From Planctomycetaceae bacterium (lineage in GTDB: Bacteria > Planctomycetota > Planctomycetia > Pirellulales > UBA1268), in contig DNLZ01000094.1 in assembly GCA_003488325.1 (NCBI GenBank), forward strand, positions 2,078-10,172: a DNA stretch of 8,095 nucleotides. Direction: 5' to 3'. The stretch's first letter is position 1. Each line of letters opens with the position of its first letter. A program made the translations under genes and the position numbers. This document shows, piece after piece, positions 1 to 5,351 of this stretch. Below the pieces are notes generated by a model that had not been told where the DNA came from, did not search any database, and saw only the letters and a program-made list of their open reading frames with translations.

Positions 1-112
1 CCGCGGCCACAGCGAGGAGCCATTCCACCGGTGGAGCGGCGGACGAGATCCCGTTGCCGCCCCCGAGCCGGTGCGCCGCCCCGGACCGCTCCCCGCCGCG
101 GCGCATGCGCAT
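1..112 (-). CDS. Possible 5' end of a further minus-strand gene, cut by the window edge
   Basis: On the minus strand an ATG at 112-110 (second in-frame ATG at 106-104) opens a frame with no stop to the window edge, giving 37 residues. It begins with a basic stretch (MRMRRGGER) and ends in WLLAVAA at the edge, which could be the start of a signal peptide or membrane segment. It lies 18 nt after the stop of the DUF1501 gene on the same strand, so it could be a third operon member. Against this, there is no good Shine-Dalgarno in front of the ATG, the composition is what random GC-rich DNA would give, and open frames of this length are common here. A GTG at 25-23 in the same frame (start of VEWLLAVAA) is an alternative start. 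No family is recognisable. Confidence 0.22.
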   Translation of the reverse strand, partial: MRMRRGGERSGAAHRLGGGNGISSAAPPVEWLLAVAA

Positions 113-115
113 GCG
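102..115. repeat. 14-bp perfect palindrome downstream of the DUF1501 gene
   Basis: CGCATGCGCATGCG reads the same on both strands with no spacer. It sits 15 nt beyond the DUF1501 stop codon and overlaps the possible ATG codons of the next minus-strand frame. A second palindrome, CGCCGCGGCG, overlaps it at 94-103. There is no following T-run on either strand, so it is not a standard intrinsic terminator. It could be a protein-binding dyad or simply a product of GC/CG alternation. Confidence 0.35.
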
Positions 116-130
116 GTGAAGCGCCAGGCC

Positions 131-1654
131 TCACGCGAGGAGTTCGGCCACGACATGCGCCGGCTCCACGCCGGTGAGGCGCTGGTCCAGCCCGAGGTGC
201 CGGTAGGTGAAGCGTTCGTGGTCGAATCCGAGCAGGTGCAGCACCGTGGCGTGGAAGTCGCGGATGTGCACGGGCTCCTTGACGATGTTGTAGGAGAAGT
301 CGTCGGTCTCGCCGTGGATCCGGCCCGGACGGGCGCCGCCGCCACACATCCACATCGTGAAGCACCGGGGGTGGTGATCGCGGCCGTAGTTCTCCTTCGA
401 CAGGCCGCCCTGCGAGTAGACCGTGCGGCCGAACTCGCCTCCCCAGATGATGAGCGTCTCGTCGAGCAGCCCCCGGGCCTTGAGGTCCTGCACGAGGGCC
501 CAGCACGGCTGGTCGATGTCGCGGCACTGGCTCGGCAGGCGTCCCGACACGTTGGCGTGGGTGTCCCAGTTGTTGATGTAGACCTGCACGAACCGCACGC
601 CGCGTTCCACCATGCGGCGGGCCATGAGCACCGTGTTGGCGAAGGAGCCAGGCTTCCGCACCGCGTCGCCATAGAGCGAGAGCGTCGTCTCCGGCTCGGC
701 GGCCAGATCGACGAGATCGGGCACGCTCGCCTGCATCCGGTAGGCCATCTCGTACTGCGCGATGCGCGTGCGCGTCTCCGGATCGCCGAGGGCCGCGAGT
801 GTCCGCTCGTTGAGGGCCTGGAGCCCGTCGAGCGTGCGGCGCCGCACGGCGGACGACACGCCGGCGGGGTTGCCGATGTAGAGGATCGGGTCGCCCGAGG
901 TGCGGAAGCTCACACCAGCGTGCTCGCCGGGCAGGAATCCGCTCGACCAGAGCCGTGCCCCGATCGCCTGGTTCTGGTCGTTCTGCGTGGGTCGTGCCAC
1001 CATCACGACGAAGGTCGGCAGGTCCTGGTTCAGGCTGCCGAGGCCGTAGCTCGTCCACGAGCCGAGGCAGGGCCGGCCGGTGATCTGGTTGCCGGTCTGC
1101 ATGTAGGTGATCGCCGGCTCGTGGTTGATCGCCTCGGTGTGCATCGAGCGGATGAAGCACATCTCGTCGACCATCTTCGCGGTCCACGGGAGCAGTTCGC
1201 AGACCCACATCCCGCTCTCGCCATGGCGGGAGAACGCGTACTTCGACGGCGCGATCGGAAACCGCGACTGGCCCGACGTCATCGTCGTGAGACGCTGGCC
1301 GTTGCGGACGCTCTCGGGCAGGTCCTTGTCGTACCAGTCGTTCATGACCGGCTTGTAGTCGTAGAGGTCCATCTGCGGCGGGCCGCCCACCATGTGCAGG
1401 TAGATGACGTGCTTGGCGCGCGGGGCGAAGTGCGGACCGAAGCCCCCCGAGACCGCGCCGGCCGACGACGCGTTGGCGAGCGCCGGCGTGCCGGGAACGG
1501 CCGCCTCGCCGAGGAGCGTGGCGAGGGCGGCACCGCCGAGCAGGTGGCTGCCGCGTTCGAAGAAGCGGCGTCGCGTGAGCGCGAGGCCGAGCTCGTCGAG
1601 GGGCGAGCGGGGCGCCGGCCGGATCGTCGCGTCGTGCATGGGTCGGACTCTCAC
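131..1654 (-). CDS. DUF1501 domain-containing protein with Tat-type signal
   Basis: This 507-residue protein belongs to the DUF1501 family, placed in the alkaline phosphatase/sulfatase superfamily; no substrate is established for the family. The N-terminus has a twin-arginine-type motif (TRRRFF, residues 27-32), a hydrophobic stretch at about 38-53 and a possible ANA cleavage site near 60-62, suggesting Tat export as a folded protein. Typical family blocks follow: GGPPQMDLYDYKP (90-102), WDTH (363-366), GGEFGRT (405-411), GRDHHP (424-429) and a His-rich block, HATVLHLLGFDHE (468-480). These His/Asp residues are the candidate metal ligands. Length is normal for the family and the frame is intact. 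The GTG start at 1654 is preceded by GAGGTG with 8-nt spacing and overlaps the upstream stop (GTGA), implying translational coupling. An ATG at 1639, five codons in, is the main alternative and leaves the signal intact. The Tat assignment and coupling are inferred. Confidence 0.93.
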   Translation of the reverse strand: MRVRPMHDATIRPAPRSPLDELGLALTRRRFFERGSHLLGGAALATLLGEAAVPGTPALANASSAGAVSGGFGPHFAPRAKHVIYLHMVGGPPQMDLYDYKPVMNDWYDKDLPESVRNGQRLTTMTSGQSRFPIAPSKYAFSRHGESGMWVCELLPWTAKMVDEMCFIRSMHTEAINHEPAITYMQTGNQITGRPCLGSWTSYGLGSLNQDLPTFVVMVARPTQNDQNQAIGARLWSSGFLPGEHAGVSFRTSGDPILYIGNPAGVSSAVRRRTLDGLQALNERTLAALGDPETRTRIAQYEMAYRMQASVPDLVDLAAEPETTLSLYGDAVRKPGSFANTVLMARRMVERGVRFVQVYINNWDTHANVSGRLPSQCRDIDQPCWALVQDLKARGLLDETLIIWGGEFGRTVYSQGGLSKENYGRDHHPRCFTMWMCGGGARPGRIHGETDDFSYNIVKEPVHIRDFHATVLHLLGFDHERFTYRHLGLDQRLTGVEPAHVVAELLA

Positions 1655-1668
1655 TTGCAGAGCACCTC
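1651..1668 (-). promoter_or_regulatory. Overlapping stop/start with internal Shine-Dalgarno (translational coupling site)
   Basis: On the minus strand GAGGTG (1668-1663), inside the last codons of the PSCyt1 gene, lies 8 nt before a GTG whose last two bases begin the TGA stop of that gene (GTGA, 1654-1651). This arrangement supports GTG 1654 as the DUF1501 start and suggests that terminating ribosomes re-initiate. The GAGGTG is also part of the Asp-Glu-Val codons of the upstream protein, so it may be partly coincidental. The ATG at 1639 has only a weaker GAGAG, about 8 nt upstream. Confidence 0.55.
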
Positions 1669-4600
1669 GTCGAGATTCATGAGCTCGTTGGCGAGCATCG
1701 TCCAGGCGGCCAGCCGCGGCGGGTCGTCGGTGCGTGGCTTCGACTCCCCGATGGCGACGAGCTGTTTCGCCTCCTCGGGATGGGCGGCATACCAGGCGGA
1801 GAGTTCCGCGAGCGAGGCCTGCACGATCGCCATCTCGTCGGCCGCGGGCGGTCGCGCCAGGAGCCGTCGAAACACGAACCCGACGCGCGATGCGTCGTCC
1901 GCGCCGCCCGCCTGGAGTGCGTCGTCGGCCAGCGCCCGGGCCGCCTCCACGAACTGCGGGTCGTTGAGCGTGACGAGCGCCTGGAGCGGCGTGTTCGTGC
2001 GCTCACGGCGCACCGTGCAGTTCTCGCGGGATGGGGCGTTGAAGATTTCCATCGAGGCCGGCGGCGCCGTCCGCTTCCAGAACCAGTACATGCTCCGCCG
2101 GTAGAGCTTCTCCCCGGCGTCCCGCTGGTAGCGGCTCGTGTTGCCTCCCATCGAGACCGCCTCCCAGACACCGTCGGGCTGGTAGGGCTTCACGCTCGGG
2201 CCCCCGATCGTCCGCACGAGCAGCCCCGACGCGGCCAGCGCGTGGTCGCGCACCATTTCGGCGTCCATGCGGAACCGCGGCCCCCGCGAGAGCAGCCGGT
2301 TGTCGGCGTCCCTGGCGAGCTTCTCGGGCGTGGTGACGGCCGCCTGCCTGTAGGCGGCGCTCGTCACCAGGAGCCTGAAGAGCCGCTTCACGTCCCAGCC
2401 GCTCTCCCGGAATTCGATGGCCAGCCAGTCGAGCAGCTCGGGATGGCTCGGCAGCTCGCCGGTGATGCCGAAGTCGCCGGCGGTGCGCACGAGGCCCGTG
2501 CCGAAGACCTCCTGCCAGAAGCGGTTGACGGTGACGCGTGCGGTCAGGGGGTGGTCGGGCCGCACGAGCCAGCGGGCCAGGCCGAGCCGGTTGCGAGGCA
2601 GATCCTCGGGAAAGGGAGGCAGCATGTCGGGCGTGTCGGCGGTCACCTCGTCGCGGCGCTGGTCGTATTCGCCGCGGTGCAGGACGAACGCCTTCGGCAT
2701 CTCGGGCTTCTCGTGCATGACGTGGGCGATGCTGCCGCGGCCGCGGATGGCGGCCTCCTCGCGTTCGAGTTCCTTCACCCGATCGGTCCTCGCCCGAAAC
2801 GCGTCGTCGAAGCGTCCGAGCCACCATCCGTAGACGCCTTCGGCCGCCTTCGGCCGCTCGCCCGAGGGCAGCTTCACGACGTCGGCGAGGGAGCGGGCGA
2901 GTGCGAGACCCTCGACCTCGGTCGTCGTCAGCGCCCGGCCCCAGATCGCGACGTCGGCAAGCCCGACGGCGTGGGCCGTCGACCCCGAGGAGCGACCGCC
3001 AATCACGAATGGCACGCCGGTGCGGATCGTGTGCTTTTGGAAGCTCCTCGTTTCGACGTTCGGCTTCTGCGGGCGGCCGTCGTAGGAGATCGTGATGCCC
3101 TCGGCCTTTCCCGACCCGTCGTAGGTGGCCGTCACGAGGGTCCAGGTGTCGGGCTTCAGCTGGTCGGTCGCGACGACCTTGAGCGCGTCACCCGGCCATG
3201 CGTGGATGAGGTGCATCGCCACGCGCCGCCCCTGCACATGGAGATCCCAGCCACGGTAGTCGGCGGCCACGTCCATGCGCGAGACGACCGTGTAGGCCGT
3301 GTCGATCGCCGGCACCTTGACCCAGCAGCTGACGCTGAAGGGCTGGTCGTGCTCGATGTCCCCGGCCGTCGGCAGTTCGGCGGCCCGACCGTCGAGCGCG
3401 AGCGCGGGCCCGGTCGGCCCCGATTGCCACGTCGTCGTCGCCGTGAGCGGCACGTCGATCTCCATGACCGGCGGGGTCGCGGCCGGATCGCTCCCCGCGC
3501 CGCGCACCGCGGCTCGGGTCGACGTCCCATCGCCTTCCGCGAACGGGAGCGCGACGAGCGGCACCTCCGCGGGACGGGTCTCGGACAGGACCTCCGCGGT
3601 CGCCGCCGTGATCCATGCGTCGAAGGCGGAGCGTGCCGTCATGCGACGCTCGTCCACGGCGGCACGTGCCTCGGGCAGCAGCCGCTCGATCTCGGTGAAG
3701 CGGTCCTGCTCGTCGGGCCGCGGCACGGGCAGGATCGGCGGCGTGTCCTGCACGTTGCCGTCCTTCGCCTTCTGGGTCGTGTTGTTGAAGAACGCGGCGA
3801 ACTCGTAGAACTCGCGTTGGGAGAGGGGATCGAACTTGTGGTCGTGGCAGACGGCACAGCCCGTCGTGAGTCCGAGCCACACCGCGGAGGTCGTCTCGGT
3901 GCGGTCGCGCGTGTAGAGGACGTAGTACTCCTCGTCGATCGTGCCCCCCTCGTTCGTCGTCACGTTGCAGCGGTTGAAGCCGCTGCCGATGCGATCGTCG
4001 AGGACGCGGGCCGGCGGCGTCCCCTGCGGGTGCTCGACGAGATCGCCGGCGAGCTGGAGCAGCGTGAACTCGTCGAAGGGCAGGTTGCGGTTGAAGGCGG
4101 CGATCACCCAGTCGCGGTACGTCCACATCTCACGAAAGTTGTCGAAGTGAATCCCGTGCGTGTCGGCGTAGCGGGCGTAGTCGAGCCAGTGGCGGCCGCG
4201 GTGCTCGCCCCACGCCGGGCTCGCGAGAAGGGCGTCGACGAGCCGCTCATAGGCGTCGGGGCCGGTGTCGGCGACGAACGTCTCGACCAGCGCAGGCTCG
4301 GGCGGCAGACCGGTCAGATCGAGGGCCACGCGCCGCGCGAGCGTGCGCCGGTCGGCCTCGGGTGCCGGGGCCAGTCCCTTGGCCTCGAGGCCGGCGAGGA
4401 TGAAGCGGTCGATCGGCGTGCGTGCCCACGACTCGTCGCGGACCTGCGGGACGTCGGGGCGTGCCGGCGGGATGAACGACCAGTGCGGCTCGTACTCGGC
4501 GCCACTCGCGATCCACGCGGAGAGCAGCCGTTTCTGCGCGTCGGACAGCGGCTTCTTCACCTGCGGCGGCGGCATGACCACGGCAGGATCGTCCGAGAAA

Positions 4601-4959
4601 ACGCGGTCGAGGACGACGCTCGAATCGGGGTCTCCCGGCACGATCGCGCCGGCCTCGATGGCGACGTCGCGGCGATCGAGGCGGAGGTCGGCCTGCCGGG
4701 CGGCACTGTCGGCGCCATGACAGGAGAAACAGTGTTCGACGAGCAGCGGACGGATGTCGCGGTTGTACCGCGGGGCATCCTCAGAGACCGGGGCCGGGGC
4801 TCCATCCTGCGCGAGGGCGGCATGATCGTGCGGGCACGATCCGGCGAGGGCGAAGAGGACCACGCTCACGGCGGATACGTGGACGCCGGGACGGGCGGCC
4901 GAGAGGCGACCCCGGGGGGCACCCCGGTGCCGCGGGCACGAACGGGCCATCGAACGCAT
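1651..4959 (-). CDS. Secreted PSCyt1-DUF1549-LamG-DUF1553 protein (planctomycete cytochrome c-type)
   Basis: This 1102-residue protein has the planctomycete multidomain architecture. An N-terminal export signal has its hydrophobic core at about 28-40 and a possible ALA|Q cleavage at 50/51. PSCyt1 spans about 64-155, with haem motif C77-F-S-C80-H81 and a possible axial Met near 129. DUF1549 spans about 175-395 and ends in a second motif, C368-A-V-C371-H372, followed by DHKFDP. A LamG/concanavalin-like domain lies at about 510-690. DUF1553 spans about 785-1060, with NRFWQEVFGTGLV (812-824) and a family-typical NTPLQALVTLNDPQF block (989-1003). Two CxxCH motifs imply covalent haem attachment outside the cytoplasm, and the LamG fold suggests carbohydrate or surface binding. 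Activity is unknown; polysaccharide processing is often proposed. The start at 4959 is supported by GAGGAG 6 nt upstream. The DUF1501 gene follows with a 4-nt overlap. C42, after the hydrophobic core, could be a poor lipobox cysteine. Confidence 0.95.
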   Translation of the reverse strand: MRSMARSCPRHRGAPRGRLSAARPGVHVSAVSVVLFALAGSCPHDHAALAQDGAPAPVSEDAPRYNRDIRPLLVEHCFSCHGADSAARQADLRLDRRDVAIEAGAIVPGDPDSSVVLDRVFSDDPAVVMPPPQVKKPLSDAQKRLLSAWIASGAEYEPHWSFIPPARPDVPQVRDESWARTPIDRFILAGLEAKGLAPAPEADRRTLARRVALDLTGLPPEPALVETFVADTGPDAYERLVDALLASPAWGEHRGRHWLDYARYADTHGIHFDNFREMWTYRDWVIAAFNRNLPFDEFTLLQLAGDLVEHPQGTPPARVLDDRIGSGFNRCNVTTNEGGTIDEEYYVLYTRDRTETTSAVWLGLTTGCAVCHDHKFDPLSQREFYEFAAFFNNTTQKAKDGNVQDTPPILPVPRPDEQDRFTEIERLLPEARAAVDERRMTARSAFDAWITAATAEVLSETRPAEVPLVALPFAEGDGTSTRAAVRGAGSDPAATPPVMEIDVPLTATTTWQSGPTGPALALDGRAAELPTAGDIEHDQPFSVSCWVKVPAIDTAYTVVSRMDVAADYRGWDLHVQGRRVAMHLIHAWPGDALKVVATDQLKPDTWTLVTATYDGSGKAEGITISYDGRPQKPNVETRSFQKHTIRTGVPFVIGGRSSGSTAHAVGLADVAIWGRALTTTEVEGLALARSLADVVKLPSGERPKAAEGVYGWWLGRFDDAFRARTDRVKELEREEAAIRGRGSIAHVMHEKPEMPKAFVLHRGEYDQRRDEVTADTPDMLPPFPEDLPRNRLGLARWLVRPDHPLTARVTVNRFWQEVFGTGLVRTAGDFGITGELPSHPELLDWLAIEFRESGWDVKRLFRLLVTSAAYRQAAVTTPEKLARDADNRLLSRGPRFRMDAEMVRDHALAASGLLVRTIGGPSVKPYQPDGVWEAVSMGGNTSRYQRDAGEKLYRRSMYWFWKRTAPPASMEIFNAPSRENCTVRRERTNTPLQALVTLNDPQFVEAARALADDALQAGGADDASRVGFVFRRLLARPPAADEMAIVQASLAELSAWYAAHPEEAKQLVAIGESKPRTDDPPRLAAWTMLANELMNLDEVLCK

Positions 4960-4965
4960 GACGAA

Positions 4966-4971
4966 CTCCTC
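4966..4971 (-). promoter_or_regulatory. Ribosome binding site of the PSCyt1/DUF1553 gene
   Basis: The minus strand reads GAGGAG here, separated from the ATG at 4959-4957 by 6 nt. It is a near-consensus Shine-Dalgarno. It fixes the start at 4959 in preference to the in-frame ATG at 4950, which lies three codons further in. Confidence 0.75.
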
Positions 4972-5002
4972 GTTGCTGACACACCGCGACGATCGTCACG
5001 GC

Positions 5003-5048
5003 ATTCGGCAAGGGACCACAAGGAACCCGGCGTTGCGCTCCGCCGAAT
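5003..5048 (-). promoter_or_regulatory. Possible folded 5' leader of the PSCyt1 operon
   Basis: ATTCGGC at 5003-5009 is the exact reverse complement of GCCGAAT at 5042-5048. The 32 nt between them contain a smaller potential hairpin: on the minus strand, GGG TT CC, loop TTGT, GG T CCC. In an mRNA starting near 5065 this would fold about 45-90 nt upstream of the start codon. A 7-bp match at this distance can easily arise by chance in GC-rich DNA, and no known riboswitch class is recognised. Confidence 0.2.
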
Positions 5049-5070
5049 CGATCACGGACTCTTCCACTTG

Positions 5071-5083
5071 TTCTATAAATAGC
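5071..5083 (-). promoter_or_regulatory. AT-rich island, candidate -10 region for the PSCyt1 operon
   Basis: The minus strand reads GCTATTTATAGAA across this stretch, giving TATTTA and TATAGA as -10-like hexamers inside otherwise very GC-rich DNA. It would place transcription start near 5065 and give a leader of about 105 nt before the ATG at 4959. No TTGACA-like -35 is present at the expected distance, so an alternative sigma factor or activator would be needed if this is a promoter. The element also contains CTAT/ATAG half-sites around a 2-nt centre. Confidence 0.35.
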
Positions 5084-5105
5084 ACGGGGCGGCCGCGTCG
5101 GCCAT

Positions 5106-5126
5106 CGTCCGGCGCGTGTCCGGACG
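5106..5126. repeat. 7-bp perfect inverted repeat with 7-nt spacer, operator-like
   Basis: CGTCCGG (5106-5112) and CCGGACG (5120-5126) are exact reverse complements separated by CGCGTGT. The site lies just upstream of the candidate minus-strand -10 island, where an activator could bind, but it could equally act on the divergent gene. No T-run follows directly on either strand, so it is not a terminator. Function is unknown. Confidence 0.3.
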
Positions 5127-5153
5127 GTGGGAGGGCGGGCATCGCGAGGGGGT

Positions 5154-5181
5154 TTTGGCTTTTTTCCCGGGCTTGCTCGGG
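5154..5181. other. T-rich tract followed by a short hairpin
   Basis: The plus strand shows TTTT (5152-5155), GGC, then TTTTTT up to 5165, then CCCGGG-CTTG-CTCGGG (5166-5181), a 6-bp stem with one G-T wobble. The T-tract precedes the stem on the plus strand and becomes an A-tract after it on the minus strand, the wrong polarity for an intrinsic terminator in either direction. It could be an UP-like element or a bent segment for the plus-strand promoter; this is speculative. Confidence 0.2.
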
Positions 5182-5339
5182 TGGGGCAGCACGGTCGGGT
5201 CGCTCGTGTGGAGGTGGCTGCGGATAGACTTCCGCCGCCCGCCGTCATGGCGGCTCGTGTAACGGCACCGTTTCCGCCGCGTTGTTTCCGAGGGCCCCGC
5301 CCGGCGCCGGCGGCGCGGACCTGTGGGCGCCCTCCTCGT

Positions 5340-5343
5340 GGAG
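5340..5343 (+). promoter_or_regulatory. Ribosome binding site of the alpha-2-macroglobulin gene
   Basis: GGAG lies 8 nt before the GTG at 5352-5354. It is the best Shine-Dalgarno near the N-terminus of this frame and the reason for choosing GTG 5352. The in-frame ATG at 5247 has no such motif, and the ATG at 5427 lies after the hydrophobic export segment. Confidence 0.6.
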
Positions 5344-5351
5344 AACACCCT

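Larger units (their letters stand above)
4960..5351. other. Divergent intergenic region (392 nt) between the PSCyt1 operon and the alpha-2-macroglobulin gene
   Basis: No gene is supported here. The open frames that cross it are extensions of antisense shadows. The region must carry the promoters of both divergent units. Visible elements are the two ribosome binding sites at its ends, an AT-rich island near 5071-5083, an inverted repeat pair at 5003-5009/5042-5048, a tight inverted repeat at 5106-5126 and a T-rich tract at 5154-5165. No convincing -35/-10 pair was found for the plus-strand gene. Confidence 0.8.

Noticed and set aside
131..1654. Calling the DUF1501 protein a sulfatase
   Set aside because: The fold superfamily is shared, but I see no sulfatase CxPSR-type formylglycine motif, so a specific sulfatase activity is not supported.
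71..2104. A 677-residue plus-strand open frame opposite the DUF1501 gene
   Set aside because: It is in antisense codon register with the DUF1501 gene and then runs into the next gene out of register. It shows no recognisable domain, and is explained by GC bias.
1780..5082. A 1100-residue plus-strand open frame covering almost all of the PSCyt1 gene
   Set aside because: Its codons lie exactly opposite the sense codons. Stops would need TTA, CTA or TCA in the sense gene, which are rare at this GC content. The translation is Arg/His/Gly/Val-rich with no domain, while the minus-strand protein has clear family motifs throughout.
5152..5181. Intrinsic terminator
   Set aside because: The T-run lies on the 5' side of the hairpin on the plus strand and becomes an A-run after the hairpin on the minus strand. 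Neither order gives a stem followed by U residues, and both flanking genes start rather than end here.
5301..5310. Perfect palindrome CCGGCGCCGG as an operator
   Set aside because: Ten-base GC-only palindromes are expected often at this composition, and it is not paired with a promoter-like element.
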